11,253 bases of DNA from Anaerolinea thermophila (GCA_020722305.1 DYLB01000059.1:1-11253); one strand, 5' to 3'. Counted from the first letter of the stretch, positions 1 to 7,677 are shown. Made by a program: numbers and translations. The notes: generated by a model from the sequence alone, not told the origin.

Positions 1-754
1 TGTTGATCTGGTCGCCCATGTGGACCGGGACGCGGATGGTGCGGCCCTGGTCGGCGATGGCCCGCGTCACGGCCTGGCGGATCCACCACGTGGCGTACGT
101 GGAGAACTTATGCCCGCGCCGGTAGTCGAACTTCTTGGTAGCGCGGATCAGACCGATGTTGCCCTCCTGAATCAGGTCCAGGAAGGGCACGCCGCGTCCC
201 ATGTACTTTTTGGCGACCGAGATCACCAGCCGAGAATTGGCCGTGATCAGGTGTTCGCGGGCGGCCCAGCCGTCCTCGATCAGGCGGCGCAGTTCCATGC
301 GCCGGCGCGGGCTGACGTTGCCCTTGGCGAGTTCTTCGCGGGCCATGCGCCCGCGCTCGATTCGCTGGGCCAATTCCACCTCTTCTGCGGCGGTAAGCAG
401 TGGCACCCGGCTGACTTCCTTGAGATACAGGCCGATGGTGTCGTCGGTGTCAATGTTGGCCAGGTAATCGTCAAGCCTCAGTTCGTTCTCGATTTCTGTG
501 TCGCGCTCCTCTTCAACGGTCGCAAGCTCGTCTTCCGGCGGTTCGATCGTGCTGACGTCTTCCACGAAGGGAATCCCCGCGCTCAACAGCGCCGCGAAAG
601 CCTCCTCGAGCTGCTCCACGTCTTGCTCGGCTTCAGGGAAGAAGTGAAGAATATCGTCAATAGTGATGTAGCTTTTTTGGCGGCCCAGTTCGATCAGCCG
701 CGCGATCGGCGAAAAACCATCTTCCTCCGCCATGAGAATGTTTTCCATATCCAT
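1..754 (-). CDS. rpoD: RNA polymerase primary-type sigma-70 factor (RpoD/SigA), 5' part only
   Basis: This is the first 251 codons of a sigma-70 factor; the gene runs off the left edge, so regions 3 and 4 are not visible. Translation on the minus strand shows a region 1.1-like N-terminus (about residues 15-66, SPIARLIELGRQKSYIT), an acidic linker, region 1.2 (about 104-135, with IGLYLKEVSRVPLLT) and region 2 (167-251). Region 2 includes LIQEGNIGLIRATKKFDYRRG, the core-binding part, and FSTYATWWIRQAVTRAI at 217-233, the part that melts and reads the -10 element. A region 1.1 together with a full 1.2 points to a group 1 (primary) sigma rather than a small alternative one, though a group 2 paralogue cannot be excluded. 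The start ATG at 754 is supported by AGGAAG nine bases upstream; ATGs at 748 and 733 are also in frame. It has its own promoter, separate from the operon that ends at 959. Confidence 0.94.
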   Translation of the reverse strand, partial: MDMENILMAEEDGFSPIARLIELGRQKSYITIDDILHFFPEAEQDVEQLEEAFAALLSAGIPFVEDVSTIEPPEDELATVEEERDTEIENELRLDDYLANIDTDDTIGLYLKEVSRVPLLTAAEEVELAQRIERGRMAREELAKGNVSPRRRMELRRLIEDGWAAREHLITANSRLVISVAKKYMGRGVPFLDLIQEGNIGLIRATKKFDYRRGHKFSTYATWWIRQAVTRAIADQGRTIRVPVHMGDQIN

Positions 755-790
755 AAATTGGCACTTCCTAAGTTAAAAATGGTCAAAATC

Positions 791-819
791 AGAATACTCT
801 TTTTCAGGCCCAAAAGCAA
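791..819 (-). promoter_or_regulatory. Sigma-70 promoter for the sigma factor gene
   Basis: On the minus strand there is a -35-like TTGCTT (819-814), a 17-base spacer and a -10-like TATTCT (796-791). The predicted start is near 784, giving a leader of about 30 bases with an AGGAAG ribosome binding site before the ATG at 754. The match is moderate (3/6 and 4/6), but spacing and position are right. Confidence 0.5.
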
Positions 820-879
820 GCCCTTGCAGACCCGAAAAGGATTTTGTTAGGATTCGTTTATTTTTGCTCCTGGGGACGT

Positions 880-905
880 CTTTCGGGATGGGGTAACCCC
901 GAAAG
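880..905 (-). other. Stem-loop between the ABC operon end and the sigma factor promoter
   Basis: A perfect 8-bp stem (CTTTCGGG paired with CCCGAAAG) closes a 10-base loop. It lies about 54 bases beyond the stop codon of the GldG-like gene. There is no T-tract on either strand, so it is not a classic intrinsic terminator. It may mark the 3' end of the ABC operon transcript or be processed. The rest of 820-958 shows nothing else that I can support. Confidence 0.4.
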
Positions 906-958
906 GCGTTCCCGGTGCGCTCTGGACCTGCGGCCGGCTGCCGTTTCGACAGGTTCTC

Positions 959-2536
959 CTAGCCCCGGCGTTTGCGCCTCACCCACGTTGCGGCCCCCGC
1001 GGCGATCACCAGTAACGGGACCAGGCAAACCGATCCGAGCACGATCGCCAGGGTCTGGCCCTGGGAGGGCAGGTTATAGACCCGCTCGACCCGGTTCTTG
1101 GGCGTCAGGGCGATCAAATCTTCCTGCTGGGCGGCCCAGTCTATCGTGTTAATTAATAGACTACCGTTCCCGTAGGTATCATACATGCCGTCCTGGGCGA
1201 ATTCCGAGTCGCCGAAAACGACCAGGCGGGCATTGTTTTCGTAATTTTCGGCCACGGCCGCCAGCGCCATCGGCCCAATCAGGTCGGAACCCTCGTTGAA
1301 CTCGGTCAGGCCCTCGCCGTCGAGTTTGGCCAGGTCATATTCGCCCCACGAATTCTCGCTGGTGCGGATCAGTTCGATTTGTTCGATGTTTTCGCTGACC
1401 TGGGTCAACTTGACGCTGCGGGCGGTCGGGAAAACAGCCACCACACCGCGCAGCTTGTCCGTGATGGGGTGGGCGGCATATTCGCTCGCCACTGCAACCA
1501 GTGGCTGGTTGGTGGCCGTATCCACCACCACGTCGTTTTGGAATGTGACGCCCCAGTCGGTTTCGAGATACTGGCTCAAGGGATCGGGCGAGTTGCCGAA
1601 TTCCGTCAGCGGCAGGGGTTCCATCTCGACGATCAGCGAACCGCCCGCGTCCAGGTAAGCCTTCAGCAGGTCCACTTCGTCCTGCGAGACGGGCTGGAGC
1701 GGCCCGGCGATGACGATGGCCAGCGCATCTGCCGGGATGGAGGGCGAGGCGATCAGGTTGAGCGGCTTGACAGTGTAATTCTTGCCCTCCAGCGCGCTTT
1801 TGACGCGGGATAACGAGAACTCGTCGTAACCGTCCAGGCTGGATTCGCCGTGCCCGCTCAGGAAGTAGATGACGCGTTCGGCCGGGTAGAGCAAGCGGAT
1901 CAGGGCCGCGTCGAATTCGTCTTCGGTGGAAAAGGCAGCCTGTTCGGTGCTGTTGCCCATCTGGAAAACGACGCTGCCGTCGGTTGCGCCGTATTGTTCG
2001 GCGGTAAGCGGGTCCAGTTGCGGGTCTATGACTTGGTAGGTGAACATCCCGTTGCTGTTCTGGCTGAACCGGTCGAGCAGGGCGCGGTCTTCGGTGGACA
2101 GGCTGCCGGTCGAGAAGAAGGCCAGGGCATTGACTTTTTGTGTCAGCGATCCCAGCAACTCGATGGTCTCAGGTGCGAGAGTGTTTTCCCTGGTCTCGGT
2201 CAGGTCCCAGCTTTGGGGGTTTTGGTAAGTGAACCAGTTGGCGAGGAGCAGGATCAGGGCGAAGGCAATGATCGAGAGGACGGCGTTGCTGCCGTAATGG
2301 GCCTGGCGTCCGGTCAGGAAGAGACGCACCCGCTCCGGGTCGAGGATGGCGAAGACGGCTGCCAGCAGCACGGTGATCCCCAGGCTGAGTTGCAGCCAGC
2401 GGGTGATGTTGTCCTGGCCGGGGTTATAGACACCGAGCAGCGCGGCAATTTTGACCAGCGCCAGGATGATGGAGGCGGCCAGTCCCACCCCGGAAAGGAT
2501 CAAGATGATTTGGGCGATGCGTTGTTTGTTCTTCAT
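959..2536 (-). CDS. GldG-like ABC transporter auxiliary membrane protein
   Basis: This 525-residue protein resembles the GldG/ABC-type auxiliary family that accompanies ABC-2 permeases. Hydrophobic segments near the N-terminus (roughly residues 8-30, 45-65 and 85-102) precede a long soluble region, and one more segment near the C-terminus ends in a basic tail RRKRRG. The soluble part is therefore expected outside the membrane. It carries the family-typical SGHGE motif (H at about 229) and a Rossmann-like stretch around ALAIVIAGP. The start is chosen at 2536, where ATG overlaps the permease stop as TAATG with GGAG nine bases upstream. An in-frame ATG at 2545 is possible but has no spaced ribosome binding site. 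It is the last gene of the three-gene operon. In Bacteroidota GldG works with GldA and GldF in gliding; in other phyla the substrate is unknown, and no gliding claim is made here. Confidence 0.85.
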   Translation of the reverse strand: MKNKQRIAQIILILSGVGLAASIILALVKIAALLGVYNPGQDNITRWLQLSLGITVLLAAVFAILDPERVRLFLTGRQAHYGSNAVLSIIAFALILLLANWFTYQNPQSWDLTETRENTLAPETIELLGSLTQKVNALAFFSTGSLSTEDRALLDRFSQNSNGMFTYQVIDPQLDPLTAEQYGATDGSVVFQMGNSTEQAAFSTEDEFDAALIRLLYPAERVIYFLSGHGESSLDGYDEFSLSRVKSALEGKNYTVKPLNLIASPSIPADALAIVIAGPLQPVSQDEVDLLKAYLDAGGSLIVEMEPLPLTEFGNSPDPLSQYLETDWGVTFQNDVVVDTATNQPLVAVASEYAAHPITDKLRGVVAVFPTARSVKLTQVSENIEQIELIRTSENSWGEYDLAKLDGEGLTEFNEGSDLIGPMALAAVAENYENNARLVVFGDSEFAQDGMYDTYGNGSLLINTIDWAAQQEDLIALTPKNRVERVYNLPSQGQTLAIVLGSVCLVPLLVIAAGAATWVRRKRRG

Positions 2537-3279
2537 TATCGCCATCTCCGAATTTCGACCGCAATCGTCCCGGTGAACAATCCCAGGGCAGTCAGGCTCA
2601 AGTAGTAGACAATATCGGCCAGGGTGATCACCCCCCGGATCATCGTTTCATAGAAATGGCTGGCCATATCGAGGTAACGGAACACTTCGCCGCCGTTGGG
2701 CAGCAGCGAGGCCGGGACGCCGATCAGCCACCACATGACGACAAATATCACTAATGAGACGAAGAAGGCGGCCACCTGGTTACTGAACATGGCCGAGATC
2801 CCCACCCCCAATCCGAGCATGGAGGCGGCCACCAGCAGGACGCCCAGGTAACCGGCGAAGAGTATGCCCTTGTCAATGCCGGGATCAATCAAAAAATTGA
2901 GTATCAGCGGGAAGATCAAGGAAGCACCGGCCAGTGAAGCGATGAACAGGAAGGCTCCCAGCCACTTGCCCAGCACCAGTTCCCAGTCACGCAGGGGGGC
3001 GGTGAGCAGCAGTTCCATGGTCCCCATGCGCTGTTCGTCGGCCAGCAGGCGCATGGTCAGGGCTGGGGAGGCCAGCAGCAATAGGAAGGCCATCGGCCCG
3101 GTGACGCTGGAGGCGTCTGGGGCGCTGGGGTAGTACAGGGCCGACTGGTTGGCATTCAGGATGGTCAGGGCAAAGATGATCCCCACTGTCGCCAGGAACA
3201 TGAAGGCGACGACATAGGCGATGGGGCTGATGAAGTAGTGTTTGTATTCACGCGAAGCGATGGTCCAGATATTGCGCAT
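2536..3279 (-). CDS. ABC-2 type permease, GldF-like
   Basis: This 247-residue integral membrane protein has about six hydrophobic segments and the opening expected for ABC-2 permeases: a short cytoplasmic start (SREYKHYFISPIAYVV) leading into helix 1. The stretch LLADEQRMGTMELLLTAPLRDWELVLGKW at about residues 80-108 is the cytoplasmic loop and coupling region typical of NatB/GldF-type permeases. It would form the membrane channel for the ATPase encoded just upstream. The ATG at 3279 follows the ATPase stop by three bases, and its AAGGAG ribosome binding site overlaps that stop region, which implies translational coupling. Its own stop overlaps the next start as TAATG. Substrate is unknown. 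Confidence 0.9.
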   Translation of the reverse strand: MRNIWTIASREYKHYFISPIAYVVAFMFLATVGIIFALTILNANQSALYYPSAPDASSVTGPMAFLLLLASPALTMRLLADEQRMGTMELLLTAPLRDWELVLGKWLGAFLFIASLAGASLIFPLILNFLIDPGIDKGILFAGYLGVLLVAASMLGLGVGISAMFSNQVAAFFVSLVIFVVMWWLIGVPASLLPNGGEVFRYLDMASHFYETMIRGVITLADIVYYLSLTALGLFTGTIAVEIRRWR

Positions 3280-3282
3280 GGC

Positions 3283-4224
3283 CTACTCCTTAGATTTCCC
3301 GTTGGCAGAATTGTCGCGCGTCAATTGCAGGAAGATGTCTTCCAGGCTCATCCCGACCTGACGCAGTTCGAGCAGGTCGAAACCACCCGAGACGACCGCC
3401 CGGGCAATCTCAGGACGCATCTCTTCTTTGGTCGCCAGCTGGAGTTCGATCTCTCCCAACGCCGCGCCGGGTTTGGCGCTCTGGATGCCATCGAGTTTGC
3501 CGAGTTTTTCGAGCAGCGGGGCGGTATCCCCCTTAATGCGCAGCAACAGGCGTGCCGCGCCTTCGAGTCCCAATTGCAGGTTGCCTGGCGTGTCTTCGGC
3601 GACGATTTCGCCTTTGTTGATGATCAGCACCCGGTCGCAAATCTGCTGGGCCTCCGAAAGGATGTGGGTCGAAAGCAGGACGGTCCGCTCACGCCCGACG
3701 TCGCGGATCAGATTGCGGACCTCGACGACCTGCCCCGGGTCCAGGCCGATGGTCGGCTCGTCGAGGATCAGGACCTCGGGCCTGTGGAGCAGGGCCTGGG
3801 CCAGTCCCACCCGCTGGCGCATCCCCTTCGACAGCTTGCCGATGTATCCTTCGGCCCGGTCTAGCAGCCCGACGAGTTCGAGGGTTTCGTCCACCCGGTC
3901 GTCGGGGTCGGGCAGATGGCGCAGGTTTGCCATGAATTTCAGGTAATCGAAGACGGTCATGTCGGTGTACAGGGGGACGGTTTCCGGCAGGTAGCCGACC
4001 CTGCGCCGCACTTCGAGCGACTCATCCATGACGTCGTAGCCGGCGACGGTCGCCGTCCCGCTGGTGGCGGGCATGTAGCCGGTCAGGATGCGCATGGTGG
4101 TCGTTTTCCCGGCCCCATTCGGCCCCAGGAATCCCAACACCTCGCCCTGCTGCGCTTCGAAAGTGAGTGCGTTGATGGCCCGGCGCGAGCCGTAATCCTT
4201 TGTCAGGCCCTCGACTCGTATCAT
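3283..4224 (-). CDS. ABC transporter ATP-binding protein, GldA/NatA-type
   Basis: This 313-residue ATPase shows a Walker A motif GPNGAGKTT (34-42), the signature LSKGMRQR (from 131), a Walker B LILDEPTIGLDP (D155, E156 catalytic) and the switch histidine in LLSTHILSEAQ (H187). About 80 residues after the ATPase core form the C-terminal extension common in ABC-2 drug and polysaccharide exporters. It would hydrolyse ATP in the cytoplasm to drive the permease encoded next. The start is taken as ATG at 4224, five bases after AGGAG; an in-frame GTG at 4230 touches that ribosome binding site and is less likely. It is the first gene of the operon and lies divergent to hppA. Confidence 0.94.
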   Translation of the reverse strand: MIRVEGLTKDYGSRRAINALTFEAQQGEVLGFLGPNGAGKTTTMRILTGYMPATSGTATVAGYDVMDESLEVRRRVGYLPETVPLYTDMTVFDYLKFMANLRHLPDPDDRVDETLELVGLLDRAEGYIGKLSKGMRQRVGLAQALLHRPEVLILDEPTIGLDPGQVVEVRNLIRDVGRERTVLLSTHILSEAQQICDRVLIINKGEIVAEDTPGNLQLGLEGAARLLLRIKGDTAPLLEKLGKLDGIQSAKPGAALGEIELQLATKEEMRPEIARAVVSGGFDLLELRQVGMSLEDIFLQLTRDNSANGKSKE

Positions 4225-4251
4225 TTTCACTCCTTATGTGACGGTTAATCC

Positions 4252-4286
4252 AAACAAAAAGCACAGCAGCCAAGCGGCGCGGTGCT
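4252..4286 (-). terminator. Terminator-like hairpin in the ABC operon leader (possible attenuator)
   Basis: On the minus strand a 27-base stem-loop (4286-4260) pairs AGCAC with GTGCT, then continues across one C-T mismatch with GC, and after a bulged T with GCC/GGC around a GCTT loop. It runs straight into TTTTTGTTT. This is the form of a rho-independent terminator, yet it lies between the predicted operon promoter and the first start codon at 4224. It could be an attenuator, or it could end a short RNA of about 45 bases. The plus strand has no T-tract here, so it does not serve transcription in that direction. Confidence 0.5.
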
Positions 4287-4306
4287 AAAAACTCCAACCG
4301 GATAAC

Positions 4307-4336
4307 ACTATACAATAAATCGAAGGGCAAAGTCAA
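4307..4336 (-). promoter_or_regulatory. Sigma-70 promoter for the ABC operon
   Basis: On the minus strand there is a -35 TTGACT (4336-4331), an 18-base spacer and a -10 TATAGT (4312-4307). Each hexamer matches consensus at five positions. The predicted start is near 4300, giving a leader of about 75 bases that contains the terminator-like hairpin. A CAAGCGGC motif (4334-4341, plus strand) overlaps the -35 edge. Confidence 0.7.
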
Positions 4337-4383
4337 GCGGCTTGTGAAATTCTAATCAAACATTAAGCGATTTTTTGTGCAAC

Positions 4384-4412
4384 TTGACACATTGCCCCTC
4401 CGCTTGTAGAAT
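4384..4412 (+). promoter_or_regulatory. Sigma-70 promoter for hppA
   Basis: A perfect -35 TTGACA (4384-4389), a 17-base spacer and a -10 TAGAAT (4407-4412, five of six) form a near-consensus promoter. The predicted start is near 4419-4420, so the mRNA would begin almost directly with the hairpin at 4422. A CCGCTTG (reverse of CAAGCGG) at 4400-4406 abuts the -10 element. This suggests strong, constitutive-level expression unless a factor binds there. Confidence 0.82.
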
Positions 4413-4421
4413 TGCGCTTAG

Positions 4422-4455
4422 TTTTTAGGCCAAGCGGCCTAAAAATATTATTTTT
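4422..4455 (+). promoter_or_regulatory. Perfect leader hairpin followed by a T-rich tract upstream of hppA
   Basis: TTTTTAGGCC (4422-4431) and GGCCTAAAAA (4436-4445) form a perfect 10-bp stem with an AAGC tetraloop, followed by TATTATTTTT. It begins within two or three bases of the predicted transcription start and ends before the GGGAGGA ribosome binding site at 4457-4463. It may be a 5' stem-loop that stabilises the mRNA, or an attenuator. A terminator so close to the 5' end would be unusual, so the stabilising role is slightly favoured. Confidence 0.55.
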
Positions 4456-4472
4456 CGGGAGGATGCCCATAC

Positions 4473-6782
4473 ATGTACGCCATGCACGGATTGACAACTT
4501 TCGAAGCAGCCGCCATTTGGGCCGTTTTTGGCATTGCCATCATCGGTCTTGCTTATGCGGTCTTCTTGCGCAGCCAGATCATGCGCGAGGATAAAGGCAC
4601 TGAAAAAATGCAAGAGGTTTGGGGTGCCATCCGCGACGGCGCAGACGCCTATCTCAAGCGGCAATTGAAATCCATTCTGCCCCTGATAGCGATCCTGACC
4701 GTCGCTTTGTTCTTCTCCGTTTATATCGTTTCTCCGACCCCCGAAGCTCTCGAACGTTTCGCCGGGATGGATGAAGCCCAGGTGCGCCTGATCATCGGCC
4801 TGGCGCGGGCTATTGCCTTCGTGATGGGGTCCGGCTTCTCGCTGACCGTCGGTCAGATCGGCATGCGCATGGCGGTGCAGGGCAACATCCGTGTCGCGTC
4901 TGCTTCGCGCCGGTCGTTCGGCGATGCACTGCGGATCGCCTACCGGGCCGGGACGATTACCGGCATGTTGACCGACGGCCTCGGCCTGCTCGGCGGGACC
5001 CTGATCTTCATCGCCCTCGGCATCGCCGCCCCGGACGCCCTGCTGGGCTTCGGTTTCGGCGGCACGCTGCTGGCCCTGTTCATGCGCGTCGGCGGCGGCA
5101 TCTTCACCAAAGCCGCGGACGTGGGCGCAGACCTGGTCGGCAAAGTCGAGGCCGGTATCCCGGAAGACGATCCCCGCAATCCGGCCGTGATCGCGGACCT
5201 GGTCGGCGATAACGTCGGTGACTGCGCCGGTATGGCCGCGGACATCTTCGAATCCTACGAAGTGACCATCGTCTCCGGCCTGATCCTGGGCCTGGCACTC
5301 TACCATGCGACCGGCCGCCTGGAGTGGATTATCTACCCGCTGATCGTGCGCGGCATCGGCGTGCTTTCGTCCATCATCGGCACCTACGCGGTGAAAGGCG
5401 GGACGGGCAAGAGCGGCAACGCCATGGCCGCCATTTTCCGGGGTTTCCTTTCGTCTGCCGCGATCTCGGCCGCCCTGTTCTTCGGCGCGGGCTTCATCTA
5501 CTTGAACGACCCTGCCATGGCCGAGTGGGGCGGCTGGTGGCGGGTCCCGACGGTCGTGGCGGTCGGCGTCCTGCTGGCGATCCTGATTGACCGCCTGACC
5601 GAACATTTCACCGGCACGCACGGCAAGCCGGTCAAGGATATCAAGAAAGCCGCCAACACCGGCCCAGCAACCCTGATCTTGCAGGGTATCGCGACCGGCT
5701 TCGAATCGTCGGTCTGGGCGGTGATTGTGATCGCTTTGACCATCGTCGCCTCCATTTTTATCATGGGTACGGTTCCCGGACTTAGCCCGACCGAGAAGGT
5801 CAATTTCGTGCTTTACGGCGTGGCGATGACCGGCATCGGCATGTTGACCTTGACCGGCAACAACGTAGCGATGGACTCCTTTGGCCCAATTTCGGACAAT
5901 GCCAACGGCATCGGCGAAATGTCCTGGTCTGGCATGGACGATAAAGAGACCAAAGACGCCCAGCAGATCATGGCCGACCTGGACGCCGTCGGTAACACGA
6001 CCAAGGCCATCACCAAAGGTGTGGCAATTGGCTCGGCGGTGATTGCGGCGGTTTCCCTGTTTGGTTCGTTCATCGTGGACGTGGGCCGGGTTGACCCGAC
6101 CGCCCTCGCCAACGGTATCCGGGTTGACATCCCGCAGGTGTTCGTCGGCATGTTGATCGGCGGCGCGCTGCCGTGGCTGTTCTCCTCGTTCGCCATCCAG
6201 GCCGTCAGCCGGGCCGCAGCCCTGATCGTGGAAGAAGCCCGCCGCCAGTTCAAGGCGGGCGTGCTCGAAGGCAAGATCAAACCCGATTACGCCAAGGCGG
6301 TATCCATTTCCACCACTGCGGCCCAAAAAGAACTGGTTGGCCTGGCGCTGCTCGGTATCGTCACCCCGATCGCGGTCGGTCTGATGCTCCAGGTCGAGGC
6401 CCTAGGCGGTTTCCTGGCTGGGATCATCGTCTCCGGTCAGTTGCTGGCGGTCTTCCTCAACAACTCCGGCGGCGCCTGGGACAATGCCAAGAAGCTCATC
6501 GAAGACGAGCCGAAAGACCCGGCCCACAACACCGGCAAGGGTTCCGAACGCCACAAAGCCAGCGTCGTCGGCGATACGGTCGGCGATCCCTTCAAGGATA
6601 CGGCCGGCCCGGCCCTCAACCCAATGATCAAGGTGGTCAACCTGGTGGCATTGCTGGTGGCCCCCATCGTCGTCACTTACAAAAACATGGGCTTCGGCGG
6701 CTGGCTGGTCGTGCTCGCCCTGCTCGGCGTCTTGGGCTGGGCAGTGGTCCGCTCCAAGGCCGATGCGCCTGCCATCAAATAA
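4473..6782 (+). CDS. hppA: Membrane-bound proton-translocating pyrophosphatase, K+-independent type
   Basis: This 769-residue, highly hydrophobic protein (about 16 membrane segments expected for the family) hydrolyses pyrophosphate in the cytoplasm and pumps protons outward. Active-site signatures are all present: DVGADLVGKVEAGIPEDD from D216, GDNVGDCAGMAADIFESYE with D246 and D250, SDNANGIGEM around D475, and GDTVGDPFKDTAGP with D701, D705, K708 and D709. The position that sets potassium dependence reads GNTTKAITKG with lysine at 511; K+-dependent enzymes have alanine there, so this is the K+-independent class, which pumps H+ in characterised members. The ATG at 4473 lies nine bases after GGGAGGA; an in-frame ATG at 4482 is less well placed. 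It is monocistronic with a strong promoter and terminator. The loop between SDNANGIGEM and GNTTKA appears several residues longer than in the common bacterial form. Confidence 0.97.
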   Translation: MYAMHGLTTFEAAAIWAVFGIAIIGLAYAVFLRSQIMREDKGTEKMQEVWGAIRDGADAYLKRQLKSILPLIAILTVALFFSVYIVSPTPEALERFAGMDEAQVRLIIGLARAIAFVMGSGFSLTVGQIGMRMAVQGNIRVASASRRSFGDALRIAYRAGTITGMLTDGLGLLGGTLIFIALGIAAPDALLGFGFGGTLLALFMRVGGGIFTKAADVGADLVGKVEAGIPEDDPRNPAVIADLVGDNVGDCAGMAADIFESYEVTIVSGLILGLALYHATGRLEWIIYPLIVRGIGVLSSIIGTYAVKGGTGKSGNAMAAIFRGFLSSAAISAALFFGAGFIYLNDPAMAEWGGWWRVPTVVAVGVLLAILIDRLTEHFTGTHGKPVKDIKKAANTGPATLILQGIATGFESSVWAVIVIALTIVASIFIMGTVPGLSPTEKVNFVLYGVAMTGIGMLTLTGNNVAMDSFGPISDNANGIGEMSWSGMDDKETKDAQQIMADLDAVGNTTKAITKGVAIGSAVIAAVSLFGSFIVDVGRVDPTALANGIRVDIPQVFVGMLIGGALPWLFSSFAIQAVSRAAALIVEEARRQFKAGVLEGKIKPDYAKAVSISTTAAQKELVGLALLGIVTPIAVGLMLQVEALGGFLAGIIVSGQLLAVFLNNSGGAWDNAKKLIEDEPKDPAHNTGKGSERHKASVVGDTVGDPFKDTAGPALNPMIKVVNLVALLVAPIVVTYKNMGFGGWLVVLALLGVLGWAVVRSKADAPAIK

Positions 6783-6803
6783 TCCCTGTTCCAGAGTGAA
6801 ACG

Positions 6804-6839
6804 AAAACCCGGAGGTTCAGCAAACCTCCGGGTTTTTTT
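6804..6839 (+). terminator. Strong intrinsic terminator after hppA, probably bidirectional
   Basis: A perfect 14-bp stem (AAAACCCGGAGGTT with AACCTCCGGGTTTT) closes a CAGCA loop and ends in seven consecutive T. It starts 22 bases after the hppA stop. On the minus strand the same stem is followed by TTTTCGTTT, so it may also end the convergent gene that stops at 6853. Confidence 0.93.
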
Positions 6840-6852
6840 ATTCGATGGCGGC

Positions 6853-7605
6853 CTACGGGCAGGTGATCGTAAACGTCGAACTGCTGGCCTTGAAATCCGC
6901 GGTATAGACCTCGATGGCGTAACTGGCGCTCTCCCCGGAAACCAGGGCAATGGTTTCGGAATATTCGGTCGAATTGGCTGGCAGGTCGGCTACCGCCACG
7001 TTGTCGCGGATCACGCGGTAGCCGGTTTCGCCGCCGGAAGTATCTTTCCACTGGATCGTCACGTCCGTCTGCCCGGTGACGGCGTTGCAGAAGAAGTCCC
7101 ATTTCTGGATGATCGGGGCCTGGGGCGGGATTCCCGTCGAAGTGGGCGGGGGCGTGACCGAGGCCACCGTCCAGAAACTGCCGACCGGCGTAGCAAACTC
7201 GGCGTATAGCCAACATTCGCCGTAATCTGTTCTCACCAACCAATATTGCGGCGGGAAAGCGCCCAGGATTTCGACCTGCTCGCCGGGACTGACGACGACC
7301 ACCAACTGATAATTGACCCCGGGCCCGCTCCGGCAGTTGGTCCGCTCCGAGACGCCGACCATCGGCACCGAGAACGTAGGCGTGATCGTGGCTTCTGGCG
7401 GCGTGCCGGTAGCGGACGGGGTGACGCTGGCCTGGGGCGGGGGCGAGCTGCGCGGGAGGGGCGTGGGCGTCTCGGCCAGAAGCGTCATCGCCGCGGACGT
7501 GGCCGCCGGGCCGCCGGTGTCGGGGGCGGAATTCCGCGGCAGGTTGCAGGCCGCCTGGACCAAAACGATGAGAGCAAAGAACACGAAGAATTTACGCAAT
7601 CGCAT
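6853..7605 (-). CDS. Secreted or lipid-anchored protein with SH3b and FN3-like domains
   Basis: This 250-residue protein starts with a signal sequence (MRLRKFFVFFALIVLVQAAC). Cys20 sits where a lipoprotein cysteine would be, but the preceding VQAA is a poor lipobox, so anchoring is uncertain. Residues about 28-80 are a Thr/Pro/Ser-rich linker typical of surface proteins in Anaerolineae. Residues about 82-142 form a bacterial SH3 domain (TNCRSGPGVNYQ near the start, then GEQVEILG and GECWLYAEF), usually a peptidoglycan- or surface-binding module. Residues about 160-250 look like a fibronectin type III-type beta-sandwich (TGQTDVTIQWKDTSGGETGYRV). No catalytic residues are evident. The start is ATG at 7605, seven bases after GAGG within CGAGGTGATC, a strong ribosome binding site; the longer open frame back to 7677 has no such signal. 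It is convergent with hppA and separate from the upstream GH114 gene. Confidence 0.85.
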   Translation of the reverse strand: MRLRKFFVFFALIVLVQAACNLPRNSAPDTGGPAATSAAMTLLAETPTPLPRSSPPPQASVTPSATGTPPEATITPTFSVPMVGVSERTNCRSGPGVNYQLVVVVSPGEQVEILGAFPPQYWLVRTDYGECWLYAEFATPVGSFWTVASVTPPPTSTGIPPQAPIIQKWDFFCNAVTGQTDVTIQWKDTSGGETGYRVIRDNVAVADLPANSTEYSETIALVSGESASYAIEVYTADFKASSSTFTITCP

Positions 7606-7647
7606 CGGATCACCTCGGGCATCGTCTGAATTCGGGAACCTGCCCTG

Positions 7648-7677
7648 ATTGTACCCGCTCATCCGGTTTGGCGGCAA
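7648..7677 (-). promoter_or_regulatory. Likely promoter for the SH3b protein gene
   Basis: On the minus strand there is a -35-like TTGCCG (7677-7672), an 18-base spacer and a -10 TACAAT (7653-7648). The predicted start is near 7641, about 36 bases before the ATG at 7605. The -10 is good (5/6) and the -35 moderate (4/6). Confidence 0.5.

Noticed and set aside
20..850. A 276-codon plus-strand open frame over the sigma factor
   Set aside because: The minus strand encodes unmistakable sigma-70 regions 1.1, 1.2 and 2; the plus frame shows no motif.
880..905. An intrinsic terminator for the ABC operon
   Set aside because: The stem is perfect but no T-tract follows on either strand, so it is listed only as a stem-loop.
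4425..6326. A 633-codon open frame antisense to hppA
   Set aside because: It is a by-product of GC-rich third positions in hppA; the translation is rich in Asp, His, Gly and Gln with no domain, and hppA has all family motifs on the other strand.
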